DNA of 64,000 nt, from assembly GCF_029892285.1 (NCBI RefSeq), contig NZ_JARXVM010000001.1:372001-436000 (forward strand), given 5' to 3'. The notes under the pieces were generated by a model, which was given only the letters and a program-made list of their open reading frames with translations, had not been told where the DNA came from and did no database searches. The translations under genes were made by a program, and so were the position numbers. The DNA comes from Rhizobium sp. SG_E_25_P2. GTDB lineage: Bacteria > Pseudomonadota > Alphaproteobacteria > Rhizobiales > Rhizobiaceae. Below, piece after piece: positions 10,830 through 18,739 of this stretch; position 1 is the first letter of the stretch; each line of letters begins with the position of its first letter.

Positions 10830-12317
10830 ATGAAAACTGCGACACGATCTGGGCCCGCTGGCCCCGCGGAGGCCCGCGCCCACGACCGTCGTTGGGCGGC
10901 GATGGCCGTGCTGCTGATGGCGAGCTTTATGAACATGATCGACGTCACCATCGTCAATGTGGCGCTGCCCAGCATGCGCGCCGACCTGGGCGCCACGGAA
11001 AGCGGCATCGAATGGGTGGTGGCGGGCTATATTCTATCCTTCGCGCTCGGGCTGCTGCCCTTCGGCCGCTATGGCGACATCATCGGCAAGAAGCGCATGT
11101 TCATGCTCGGCGTCGGCGGCTTCACGCTCGCCTCTGCCTTTTGCGGGCTGGCTTCCAATATCGAGATGCTGATCGTCGCCCGCATCATTCAGGGCGTGGG
11201 CGGAGCAGTGATGACGCCGCAGGTGCTGGCGATCGCCCAGGTGATGTTTCCGCCTAAAGAGAGGGCGATGGCTTTTTCGCTGTTCGGGCTCACCGCCGGT
11301 CTCGCCTCGGTGGCCGGCCCCGTCGCTGGCGGCTCGCTGATCCATGCGGATTTCTTCGGCCTCGGCTGGCGGCCGATCTTCCTGATCAATCTGCCGATCG
11401 GGGCGCTCGCGCTCTGGGCCGGCTGGAAGATCATCCCGACGATCCCCGGCAATTCTGGCCTGCGCAACGACTGGGGCGGCATCGCGCTGGCCGGCGGCGC
11501 CATTCTCTGCCTGATCTTTCCGCTGATCGAGGGCCGCGGCTTCGGCTGGCCCGCCTGGATCTTCGTCGTGATGGCGCTCGCCCTCCCGCTCGCGGCCGCC
11601 TTCGTATGGTGGGAACGGCGACAGAACGCCCGCGCTGCGGCTGAACTGGTGCCGCTCGGCCTGTTGGGCAACCGCAACTTCATCGCCGCCTCCCTGGGCG
11701 CCATGGTGTTCTTCTCCGCCCTGCCAGGCTTCTTCTTCATTCTCGCCGTGTTCCTGCAGAGCGGCTATGGCCTCGACCCCCTGGCCTCTGGCGTCACCAC
11801 CATCCCCTTCCCTGTCGGCGTGCTGGTCGCTTCAGTGATTTCGGGCCGCTCAGGCGGAAAATTCGCCCGCAGCCGTATCATTTTGGGCGCGCTCTCGCTG
11901 ATCGCCGCCATGGCGCTTCTGCGCCAGAGCGTAAGCGGGCTTGGCGATACGCTCGATCAGATGCGCTTCATCCTGCCGCTCGCGCTGGGAGGGCTCGGCA
12001 CGGGCCTCGCCATCTCGCCCTTGTTCCAGACGGCGCTGGCCGGCGTGCCGCCGAAGGATGCGGGCTCCGGCTCGGGAGCGCTGCAATCGATACAGCAAAT
12101 CGGCGGCGCTTTCGGCGTGGCGATCATCTCCCAGATATTCTTCGCCACGCTCGGCGGAAGCCTGGCTGGCGGCGCGGTGCAGCACGCCGCCTATCGCGAG
12201 GCGCTGTCAACAGCCGTGCTTTACAACATCGCCTGTTACGCCGTCGTCGCTCTGCTCGCACTTCTGCTCAAACCCGCGCCGCTAGGCCGGCATGCAGGGC
12301 CGGTGGCGGTGGAGTGA
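10830..12317 (+). CDS. MFS transporter, DHA2 family (drug efflux)
   Basis: 495 residues with about 14 membrane helices. Helix 1 reads LLMASFMNMIDVTIVNVALP, the D-x-T-x-V-N-V-A-L-P signature of DHA2 pumps, and loop 2-3 has the motif A variant GRYGDIIGKKR. It probably exports drugs or toxic metabolites by proton antiport at the inner membrane (family knowledge; substrate unknown). The frame extends upstream into the preceding gene, but the ATG at 10830 follows GAGGAGAGGA and is the sensible start. It is co-oriented with the OPX gene, 82 bp downstream. Confidence 0.9.
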   Translation: MKTATRSGPAGPAEARAHDRRWAAMAVLLMASFMNMIDVTIVNVALPSMRADLGATESGIEWVVAGYILSFALGLLPFGRYGDIIGKKRMFMLGVGGFTLASAFCGLASNIEMLIVARIIQGVGGAVMTPQVLAIAQVMFPPKERAMAFSLFGLTAGLASVAGPVAGGSLIHADFFGLGWRPIFLINLPIGALALWAGWKIIPTIPGNSGLRNDWGGIALAGGAILCLIFPLIEGRGFGWPAWIFVVMALALPLAAAFVWWERRQNARAAAELVPLGLLGNRNFIAASLGAMVFFSALPGFFFILAVFLQSGYGLDPLASGVTTIPFPVGVLVASVISGRSGGKFARSRIILGALSLIAAMALLRQSVSGLGDTLDQMRFILPLALGGLGTGLAISPLFQTALAGVPPKDAGSGSGALQSIQQIGGAFGVAIISQIFFATLGGSLAGGAVQHAAYREALSTAVLYNIACYAVVALLALLLKPAPLGRHAGPVAVE

Positions 12318-12393
12318 ACAGCAAAACCCGCCCGTCGTCGGATCCCGTTCGTCGGCGCGGCGCTACCCGAAGAGACTTCCGACAGCCGATTTC

Positions 12394-13128
12394 TCACTTC
12401 GCCGGCGTGAACGTGAACTTGCGCACGATCGCCTCGACGGGCTTTCCATCGCTCGGCGACTTGCCCCGGAAGCCCCAGAGATTGAAGAAAATCGACATGG
12501 GTTTGGAGCCGATGCGGCTCTGATAATCGGTCGGCGCATAGCGCCAGGACACGGTCTTCAGCGCGTCGCCGTCGCTGTTGAGAAGGACCGACGTGTATTC
12601 CACCGATTTGCGGCTCCAGACGAATGTGTGGCGGCTAAGGGTGACGCCGCGCGGCCAGGCGAAGGCCTTGCCTGTCTGGTTGAGCGCATCGTTGGCGGGC
12701 CAGACCGTGAAGTTGAGCGGTTTGTTGGCGCGGTCGGCCCAGCGGGCGAATTCGATGTCGATCTCGTTGGTGGTGTCGGGGCCGACATCGGCCGAGGGAT
12801 AATTGAAGAAACCGAAGACGACATTCTTGTCCTGGCCGCCGATATCGCCTTCAAACTCCATTTCATAGGTCCCATAGCCGAAGCGGCTGACGCTCTGTAT
12901 TTCTCCCGCCGTCCAGCGGCCCTCGTCATTCTTGGAAAAATGCAGATGCAGCCGTCCCTGGCCGTCGACCTTCACCTGGCTCGCCGCCCAGCGATTGGGG
13001 CCGGGGCCGAGGCCTGCGCCGGCCTTGATGGTGAAATCATAACCGGAAAAGCGGATGCGCTTGGCGGCGTCCGCGGGCGTCGCGGCAATCGCGGCCATGA
13101 GGCAGACGGCGAGAAAGAAAGTCTTCAT
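12394..13128 (-). CDS. glycoside hydrolase family 16 protein (secreted beta-glucanase-like)
   Basis: 244 residues. A signal peptide (about residues 1-21, ending ATPADA) directs secretion. The GH16 catalytic motif NEIDIEF is present with E122 as nucleophile, D124 and E126 as acid/base; RFGYGTYEMEFEG upstream and a beta-jelly-roll-like pattern agree. Relatives include ExoK-type endoglycanases that trim succinoglycan and lichenases. Substrate cannot be read off. It follows argB on the same strand after a strong hairpin and is convergent with the MFS gene. Confidence 0.88.
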   Translation of the reverse strand: MKTFFLAVCLMAAIAATPADAAKRIRFSGYDFTIKAGAGLGPGPNRWAASQVKVDGQGRLHLHFSKNDEGRWTAGEIQSVSRFGYGTYEMEFEGDIGGQDKNVVFGFFNYPSADVGPDTTNEIDIEFARWADRANKPLNFTVWPANDALNQTGKAFAWPRGVTLSRHTFVWSRKSVEYTSVLLNSDGDALKTVSWRYAPTDYQSRIGSKPMSIFFNLWGFRGKSPSDGKPVEAIVRKFTFTPAK

Positions 13129-13138
13129 GGCGTTTTCT

Positions 13139-13161
13139 CCAGCGGCGGATGCCGCCGCTGG
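13139..13161. repeat. perfect hairpin between argB and the GH16 gene
   Basis: CCAGCGGCGG / CCGCCGCTGG arms of 10 bp with a 3-base loop. On the transcribed (minus) strand it ends ten bases before the GH16 ATG and its last bases overlap the GGAG ribosome site. There is no U-tract. It could block the ribosome site or act as a processing or weak termination element. Confidence 0.7.
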
Positions 13162-13189
13162 ATAGCCGAGATCGCTGAAGCGAGGCTGA

Positions 13190-14077
13190 TCAGGGGACCA
13201 GCAGCGTGCCGGCGCCAGTCTCAGTGAACAGTTCGAGCAGCACCGAATGCGCCGTCTTGCCGTTGAGGATGACCACGCCCTGCACGCCGGCCTGGATGGC
13301 TTCGATGCAGGTTTCGACCTTGGGGATCATGCCGCCCGAAATCGTGCCGTCCTTGATCAGCGCATGCGCCTCGGCGACCGACAATTCCTTGATGAGATTG
13401 CCGTTCTTGTCGAGAACGCCCGGAACGTCGGTGAGGAACAAGAGACGCGAGGCGTTGAGCGCGCCGGCGATGGCGCCCGCGAATGTGTCGGCGTTGATAT
13501 TGTAGGTCGCGCCGTCGCGGCCCGGCGCCACGGGGGCGATGACCGGGATCATTTCCGAACGCGCGAGCAGGTCGAGCAGCGTGCGGTCGACTTCGACGAC
13601 TTCGCCGACAAAGCCGAGGTCGAGAATCCGCTCGATATTGCTGTCGGGATCCTGGACCTTTTTCTGCGCCTTTTCGGCGAAGACCATGTTGCCGTCCTTG
13701 CCGCAGAGGCCAATCGCCCATTCGCCGGTCTGGTTGATCAGCGCGACGATCTCCTTGTTGATCGAGCCGGCCAGCACCATTTCGACGATCTCGACCGTCT
13801 TCTGGTCGGTCACGCGCAGACCGTTCTCGAAGCGGGATTCAATCCCCATCTTGGCGAGCATCGCGCCGATCTGCGGGCCGCCGCCATGCACGACGATCGG
13901 ATTGACGCCGGATTGCTTGAGAAGCGCGATGTCGGCGGCGAAGGCCTTGCCCAGCTCTGGATTGCCCATGGCGTGGCCGCCATATTTCACCACGATGGTT
14001 TTGTTCTCGTAACGCTGCATGAAGGGCAGCGCCTGGACCAGGAGCCGCGCCTGGATCTCGCTTTCGGTGTGGGACAT
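13190..14077 (-). CDS. argB: acetylglutamate kinase
   Basis: 295 residues, standard length for the hexameric arginine-sensitive type with an N-terminal helix ([14 protein letters not shown]). The amino-acid kinase core has [10 protein letters not shown] (residues 29-38), [10 protein letters not shown], and a C-terminal [14 protein letters not shown]. It phosphorylates N-acetylglutamate in the second step of arginine synthesis. In Hyphomicrobiales it usually directly follows engB; here a 2.9-kb plus-strand insert separates them. Confidence 0.97.
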   Translation of the reverse strand: MSHTESEIQARLLVQALPFMQRYENKTIVVKYGGHAMGNPELGKAFAADIALLKQSGVNPIVVHGGGPQIGAMLAKMGIESRFENGLRVTDQKTVEIVEMVLAGSINKEIVALINQTGEWAIGLCGKDGNMVFAEKAQKKVQDPDSNIERILDLGFVGEVVEVDRTLLDLLARSEMIPVIAPVAPGRDGATYNINADTFAGAIAGALNASRLLFLTDVPGVLDKNGNLIKELSVAEAHALIKDGTISGGMIPKVETCIEAIQAGVQGVVILNGKTAHSVLLELFTETGAGTLLVP

Positions 14078-14211
14078 GAAAGGCCTCGCATGGACTGGAA
14101 ACGAGCCTCTTTAGCTCAACTTCGTGACAGATGGAATGATCCGCACCGTGCATGAATGCGTAATTTCGTCAGGCGTCGCGCGGGGGAGGCGCATCCGGTT
14201 CACCATCACCA

Positions 14212-14757
14212 ATGGACGAGATGATGCATGATCTGAACGGATTGCTGGGTCGCGTCGCCCTCGGGGACCGCAAGGCGTTCTCGGCGATTTATGAAACCGC
14301 GGGCCCGAAACTTTTCGGGATCCTGCTGCGTATCCTCAAAAACAGGCAGGAAGCCGAGGATGCGTTGCAGGATGTGTTCGTCAAAGTCTGGCGCCGCGCC
14401 GATCGTTTCAACCGTGACGCCGGCTCCGCCGAGATATGGCTGGCGGCCGTGGCGCGCAATCATGCGATCGACGCGCTGCGGGCGCGGCGGCCAGAAGCGA
14501 GTTCAATCGACGAAGTCTATGATCTGGCCGGCTCAGATCCAGATCCGGAAAAGCTTGCCGTGCTCAGAAGCGAAGGGGTGAGAATTCACAGATGCATGCA
14601 GACCCTCGAATCGGATAGGAGAGACGCCGTCCGAAAAGCCTATGTCGATGGGCTGAGTTATCAGGAATTGGCGGAACAGTATAATGTGCCGCTGAACACG
14701 ATGCGAACCTGGCTGCGCCGCAGCCTTTTGAAATTGAGAGAGTGCCTCGGGCAATGA
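14212..14757 (+). CDS. ECF sigma factor (SigK/RpoE-like)
   Basis: 181 residues. Region 2 reads LLRILKNRQEAEDALQDVFVKVW, region 2.4 includes AEIWLAAVARNHAIDALR, and region 4 has DGLSYQELAEQYNVPLNTMRTWLRRSLLKLRE, a typical ECF helix-turn-helix. Its TGA overlaps the next ATG (14754-14757), and the partner is an RskA-type anti-sigma factor, as for SigK-like sigmas. Its regulon is not determined here; a fasciclin-domain gene lies downstream, and in Mycobacterium SigK-RskA controls fasciclin proteins MPB70/MPB83, which makes that gene a reasonable candidate target (inference). Confidence 0.93.
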   Translation: MDEMMHDLNGLLGRVALGDRKAFSAIYETAGPKLFGILLRILKNRQEAEDALQDVFVKVWRRADRFNRDAGSAEIWLAAVARNHAIDALRARRPEASSIDEVYDLAGSDPDPEKLAVLRSEGVRIHRCMQTLESDRRDAVRKAYVDGLSYQELAEQYNVPLNTMRTWLRRSLLKLRECLGQ

Positions 14758-15476
14758 GCGAGAAGCCGCAGGATTGGGACCGCGGCCGGGATGAGATCAT
14801 CTCGGGCGAATATGTGCTGGGCGTCCTGTCCGAAGCCGATCGCAAGCGCGTCGAAGCCCGCATGGCCACCGATGCGAAATTCGCCATGCAGGTGCGCCGC
14901 TGGCAGACCAATCTCGCCGATTTCAACGACGACTATGAAGCAGCGCCCCCGCCTTCGCATGTATTCCGCCGCATCGAGGCGCAATTGTTCGAAGACGAAC
15001 GCGCCAATGGCGCCAGCCTCACATCCCGCGCCTGGAATTCGCTGCTGCTCTGGCGCGGGCTCGCCGTTGCGGGCGTGCTCGCCGCCGCCTGGATCGGCCT
15101 TGCGCCTCGCCTTCAGCCTCTGGGCCCGGGGCAACCGCCGCGGCCGCTGGTGGCGGAGCTGACCAGCGAGAAAAACGGGTTTAATCTCGTCGCCACCTAT
15201 GATTTCGGCACCGGCCGCCTGAGCGTCATTCCGGCGGCGCTGCGACAGAACGGTCCGAAATCGCTGGAAGTCTGGGTGATCGAGGACGGCAAGCCGCCGC
15301 TGTCGGTCGGCGTGCTGCCCGAGACAGGCCGCGGCGACATTGTCATCCCGACTTCGCTGCGCGCCAGCTTCACCGCCGGCCGCACCATCGCCATCACGGT
15401 GGAACCGCTCGGCGGCTCGCCCGATGGCAAACCCACCGGGCCGGTGATCGCGGCGGGGCGCGCGGTCACGCTTTAG
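14754..15476 (+). CDS. RskA-family anti-sigma factor
   Basis: 240 residues from the ATG overlapping the sigma gene; a GTG at 14742 is also in frame. The N-terminal cytoplasmic part (ISGEYVLGVLSEADRKRVEARM) matches the anti-sigma domain, a single membrane helix spans about 100-120 (LAVAGVLAAAWIGLA), and the periplasmic C-terminus (KSLEVWVIEDGKPPLSVGVL) is the RskA domain. It should hold the sigma factor at the membrane until proteolysis releases it. No zinc-binding HxxxCxxC motif is present, as expected for this class. Confidence 0.92.
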   Translation: MSEKPQDWDRGRDEIISGEYVLGVLSEADRKRVEARMATDAKFAMQVRRWQTNLADFNDDYEAAPPPSHVFRRIEAQLFEDERANGASLTSRAWNSLLLWRGLAVAGVLAAAWIGLAPRLQPLGPGQPPRPLVAELTSEKNGFNLVATYDFGTGRLSVIPAALRQNGPKSLEVWVIEDGKPPLSVGVLPETGRGDIVIPTSLRASFTAGRTIAITVEPLGGSPDGKPTGPVIAAGRAVTL

Positions 15477-15504
15477 GGCTGACGGGCCAATTGCGGACGC
15501 CATT

Positions 15505-15532
15505 TTGCCGTTTCGAGGAAGCGTGATATCAT
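15505..15532 (+). promoter_or_regulatory. candidate promoter of the dinJ-yafQ pair
   Basis: TTGCCG (15505-15510), 16-base spacer and TATCAT (15527-15532), 25 bp before the antitoxin start. Moderate match to sigma70 consensus. Confidence 0.4.
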
Positions 15533-15557
15533 TCCGCCAACAACAACGGGAATGGAC

Positions 15558-15833
15558 ATGGCCTCTACTTCATCCGTGCGCGCCGACGTTGATGCCAACA
15601 TCAAGACCGAAGCAGAAACGATCCTCTCCGATATGGGGCTAACGGCATCCGACGTGCTCCGGATGGCGCTTATCCGTATCATCGAGGACAAAGCGCTGCC
15701 GGCCGAGTTCAAGCGTCCGAACGCCGAAACCCGATCGGCCATCGATGAGTCGCGGTCCATCATCGAATCTCGTAAATCCCGCTTCGCCGAGGCCAAGGAG
15801 CTTTTCGAGCAGCTTGACAAAAACGCCGGGTGA
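15558..15833 (+). CDS. dinJ: DinJ/RelB-family antitoxin
   Basis: 91 residues. SVRADVDANIKTEAETILSD followed by GLTASDVLRMALIRI is the ribbon-helix-helix of RelB/DinJ antitoxins, with a charged helical tail. The ATG at 15558 is preferred to 15552 because CGGGA lies at a workable distance only for the former. It overlaps the toxin frame by 20 bp. It would neutralise the toxin and repress the operon (family knowledge). Confidence 0.88.
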   Translation: MASTSSVRADVDANIKTEAETILSDMGLTASDVLRMALIRIIEDKALPAEFKRPNAETRSAIDESRSIIESRKSRFAEAKELFEQLDKNAG

Positions 15834-16128
15834 CAAACGCGGCGCCATACCGCCGCGATCGGTGGATTTCACCAGCGCCTTCCAAAAGGATTGGCGGAGG
15901 TTAGCGCGCGCCGGTCGTCACGATATGCGGCGGCTAAAGCTCGTGATGATGCATTTGATTGGCAATGAAAGACCGCCCGATCCGGAATGGCTGGATCACC
16001 CCCTGAAGGGCAACTGGTCTGATCATCGCGAGTGCCATATCGGCGGCGATTTCCTCCTGATATACAGGGCAACAGAGCACATGATCATCTTCGTACGGTG
16101 CGGCTCCCATAGCGATCTTTTTGGTTGA
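15814..16128 (+). CDS. yafQ: YafQ-family mRNA interferase toxin
   Basis: 104 residues from a TTG start at 15814 inside the antitoxin gene (a GTG at 15862 is an alternative that would remove conserved N-terminal residues). The body matches YafQ: KDWRRLARAGRHDMRRL, then DHPLKGNWSDHRECHIGGD, then RCGSHSDLFG. The histidines in DHPL, CHIGGD and GSHSDLFG and the aspartate of GGD match catalytic residues H50, H63, D67 and H87 of E. coli YafQ, so it looks active. YafQ cleaves translated mRNA on the ribosome. It lies between the anti-sigma and fasciclin genes. Confidence 0.88.
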   Translation: MTKTPGDKRGAIPPRSVDFTSAFQKDWRRLARAGRHDMRRLKLVMMHLIGNERPPDPEWLDHPLKGNWSDHRECHIGGDFLLIYRATEHMIIFVRCGSHSDLFG

Positions 16129-16228
16129 AGCCGGAAGCATCGGGGCGGCAATCAATAAATCTTTCAGCAAAGCCGAAATTTTCTCACTCACCCTGAAACT
16201 CATTTTTCTCCCTTCCGTAGTTCGCAGT

Positions 16229-16268
16229 GTCCCCCAATGAGGGACGACGCCGGCGGGACATCCGGCGT
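16229..16268 (+). repeat. two tandem hairpins upstream of the fasciclin gene
   Basis: GTCCC (16229-16233) pairs with GGGAC (16241-16245), and ACGCCGG (16247-16253) pairs with CCGGCGT (16262-16268). Both are perfect and lie 26-65 bp before the ATG, in the presumed leader. They may be mRNA structures or protein-binding sites. Confidence 0.5.
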
Positions 16269-16293
16269 GATGTTCAACAGGAAGGAAAGATCC

Positions 16294-16854
16294 ATGCTCA
16301 AGACCACGTTTCGCACTGCCGCCCTCCTCTCCGCCGTGATCGGAGCGGGCGCCGTGGCCTATGCCTCTTCCAACCCGGAAGTCGGCGGCGCGCCGATGTA
16401 TGACAACAAGACGATTGTCGAAAACGCTGTCAACTCCAAGGATCACACCACGCTGGTCGCCGCCGTCAAGGCAGCCGGTCTGGTCGACACGCTGAATAGT
16501 GCAGGCCCCTTCACCGTCTTCGCCCCCACCAACGAAGCCTTCGCCGCGCTGCCGGCCGGCACGGTTGACACCCTGCTCAAGCCCGAAAACAAGGATCAGC
16601 TGGTCAAGGTGCTGACCTGCCATGTGGTGGCCGCCGACGCCATGGCGGCGGCAATCGACAAGATGATCAAGGATGACGGCGGCAGCCACGACGTAAAGAC
16701 CGTGGGCGGCTGCACGCTCAAGGCCACCGAAATGGGCGGCAAGATCATGCTGACCGACGAGATGGGCAATATGGCCACCGTCACCATCGCCGACGTCAAG
16801 CAGAAGAACGGCGTCATCCATGTCATCGACAAGGTGCTGCTGCCGAAGGCGTAA
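16294..16854 (+). CDS. secreted fasciclin-domain protein
   Basis: 186 residues. A signal peptide covers about residues 1-24 (ALLSAVIGAGAVAYA). A single FAS1 domain follows, with the H1 motif GPFTVFAPTNEAFAALP and the H2-like end GVIHVIDKVLLPK, so the protein is a complete one-domain FAS1. Such proteins act in adhesion or envelope stress and include rhizobial Nex18 and mycobacterial MPB70. GGAAGGAAAGA precedes the ATG; in-frame upstream starts lack ribosome sites. Its position after an ECF sigma/RskA pair suggests regulation by that sigma. Confidence 0.92.
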   Translation: MLKTTFRTAALLSAVIGAGAVAYASSNPEVGGAPMYDNKTIVENAVNSKDHTTLVAAVKAAGLVDTLNSAGPFTVFAPTNEAFAALPAGTVDTLLKPENKDQLVKVLTCHVVAADAMAAAIDKMIKDDGGSHDVKTVGGCTLKATEMGGKIMLTDEMGNMATVTIADVKQKNGVIHVIDKVLLPKA

Positions 16855-16914
16855 AGCCTGAGCAGCCGCGCGCGGGTCCTCCCTTTGGGGTTGCGCGCCC
16901 CGGACTCGCTTCCT

Positions 16915-16943
16915 GCCGCCCGGGCCTCCCGGGCGGCTTTTTT
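16915..16943 (+). terminator. intrinsic terminator after the fasciclin gene
   Basis: GCCGCCCGGG (16915-16924) pairs perfectly with CCCGGGCGGC (16928-16937) around a 3-base loop and is followed by six T (16938-16943). It separates the fasciclin gene from the convergent engB. Confidence 0.93.
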
Positions 16944-16952
16944 ATGCGTTGT

Positions 16953-17609
16953 TCAGCCCAGAGACAGAAGATACTGGATCGCCGCCCGCATCTCTTCGAC
17001 GCCCACGCCCTTTTCGGAGGAGGTGGCGAGAATTTCCGGATAGGACGCCGGATGCTTGGCGAGCTTGGCGAGGGTTTCGACCTTGAGCGTCTCCAATTCC
17101 GAGGGCTTGATCTTGTCGGTCTTGGTCAGCACGATCTGATAAGAGACGGCGGCGAGGTCGAGCAGCTTCAGCACATCCTCGTCATTTTTCTTGATGCCAT
17201 GGCGGCTGTCGATCAGCACATAGACGCGCTTGAGCGTGGTGCGGCCGCGCAGATAATCGAAGACCAGCTTGGTCCAGGCGTCCACCTGCGCCTTCGGCGC
17301 CTGCGCATAGCCATAGCCCGGCATGTCGACCAGCGCGCAGGGCGGCAGGTCGCCCGCCTCGCCCGAATACCCGTCCGGCACGAAATAATTGAGTTCCTGC
17401 GTGCGGCCCGGCGTATTGGAAGTGCGGGCAAGCCCGTTCTGGCCGACAAGCGCATTGATCAGCGAGGATTTGCCGACATTGGAGCGACCGGCGAAAGCGA
17501 TTTCGGCTGGTCCCTCAGGCGGCAGGAACTTCATCGCCGGCACGCCGCGAATGAACACCCAGGGCCGCGTGAAGATGCGGCTGAGTTTGTCGGCTTGCGT
17601 GTCGGCCAT
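16953..17609 (-). CDS. engB: ribosome biogenesis GTPase EngB (YihA/YsxC)
   Basis: 218 residues. TRAFAC GTPase with G1 [10 protein letters not shown]3 DMPGYG, and G4 TKTD ([11 protein letters not shown]). It assists late 50S subunit assembly and is usually essential. Standard family length. In this order it normally sits between yidC and argB; here a DMT permease separates it from yidC and the sigma/fasciclin insert separates it from argB. Confidence 0.96.
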   Translation of the reverse strand: MADTQADKLSRIFTRPWVFIRGVPAMKFLPPEGPAEIAFAGRSNVGKSSLINALVGQNGLARTSNTPGRTQELNYFVPDGYSGEAGDLPPCALVDMPGYGYAQAPKAQVDAWTKLVFDYLRGRTTLKRVYVLIDSRHGIKKNDEDVLKLLDLAAVSYQIVLTKTDKIKPSELETLKVETLAKLAKHPASYPEILATSSEKGVGVEEMRAAIQYLLSLG

Positions 17610-17664
17610 GGTTCTATCCTGTCTTGCGGCTAAACCTCGCCTTTTGGGCTATTCCCCGCATAAG

Positions 17665-18633
17665 TCAAGGCTTAGCGGCGATCGCGGGCGCCGGAGCCTG
17701 CCGTTTCAGCGCTTTCGAAAGGTAGAAGATCAGCGCCGCCAGGATGATCAGGCCGCCGACCACGGTTTCCGGCCCCGGCACTTCGCCATGAAAGATCGCC
17801 ACCCAGACCGGGCCGAGCATGGTTTCGGCGGTCCCCAGGAGCGCGGCGAAAGCCGAGGGGATCAGCCGCGCGCCGGTGACGAACAGCGCCATGCCCAGGC
17901 CGAGATTGAGCGCGCCGAACACGAACAGCACCCCGAATTCGCCCGGCGTCACCGCAAAGCCCGAGGCCTGGGTTGCGGCAAAGGCGCAAGCCGCAAAACA
18001 GCCGAGGCTTGCGCCCGGCGTCTGCCGGACATTGGGAAAGCGCCGGGTGACAACGGTGGTCATGGCGAAGACGATGGCGATGGCGAGCGCCAGGAGATTG
18101 CCGAACCAGGCATATGGATAGGCGGCGTCAGTACCCGCGCCTTGCGCCTCATCCCCCGTCAGCACAGCCAGCAGCGGCCCGCCGGCCACCATGATCGCCA
18201 CGCCGGCGATCACCGCGACAATGGCGAGCCAGGTGGCGAGGGTGACGCGCTCGCGAAACAGCAGCCAGGCGATCAGCGCCGCAAACAAGGGCACGCCGGC
18301 CTGGATCAAGACGACATTGGCGACCGTGGTGTAGGAAATGGCGATGACGAAGCAGGACGAGGCGACGGCGAAGCCGAAAGCCACCAGCAGGCCGGGAACG
18401 CCCATATTGCGATAGAGCGACAGCGTCTTCAGCGGGCCGTCGCGCAAAAGCAGAAAGCCAAGCAGGAACAGCCCGGCGAACAGGCCGCGCCAGAACACCA
18501 CGGTCCAGCTGTCGTCGATATCCAGATAGCGAGCCAGCGCGCCGCCAAAACTCCAGGCCACGGCCGAGAGAAACACCAGAAGCGCGCCCATTCCCTCCTG
18601 CTGCGCCGGCGCGGTCGCCATGCTCTTGTCCAT
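17665..18633 (-). CDS. DMT-superfamily permease (EamA type)
   Basis: 322 residues with ten hydrophobic helices arranged as two EamA repeats (first AVAWSFGGALARYL..., second beginning around YAWFGNLLALAIAIV). The C-terminal repeat has LGTAETMLGPVWVAIFHGE and the usual P-x-x-x-x-x-GG-x-x-I-L block (PGPETVVGGLIILA). Probable inner-membrane metabolite exporter; substrate unknown. Same strand as yidC and engB, but a strong hairpin lies between it and yidC. Confidence 0.88.
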   Translation of the reverse strand: MDKSMATAPAQQEGMGALLVFLSAVAWSFGGALARYLDIDDSWTVVFWRGLFAGLFLLGFLLLRDGPLKTLSLYRNMGVPGLLVAFGFAVASSCFVIAISYTTVANVVLIQAGVPLFAALIAWLLFRERVTLATWLAIVAVIAGVAIMVAGGPLLAVLTGDEAQGAGTDAAYPYAWFGNLLALAIAIVFAMTTVVTRRFPNVRQTPGASLGCFAACAFAATQASGFAVTPGEFGVLFVFGALNLGLGMALFVTGARLIPSAFAALLGTAETMLGPVWVAIFHGEVPGPETVVGGLIILAALIFYLSKALKRQAPAPAIAAKP

Positions 18634-18678
18634 TCGTCGCCCCTGCCCTTCGCTCGTTTACGCCCAGTCTAAACGAAA

Positions 18679-18703
18679 GCAACCGGGGCGAAGCCCCGGT
18701 TGC
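18679..18703 (-). terminator. terminator-like hairpin after yidC
   Basis: GCAACCGGGGC / GCCCCGGTTGC, 11 bp perfect stem with a GAA loop. On the minus strand it is followed by TTTCGTTT, a broken U-tract. It lies 37 bp past the yidC stop and before the DMT permease. Confidence 0.75.
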
Positions 18704-18739
18704 GACATTTGCGACTTATCAATTCTTTTCAAGACGCAT

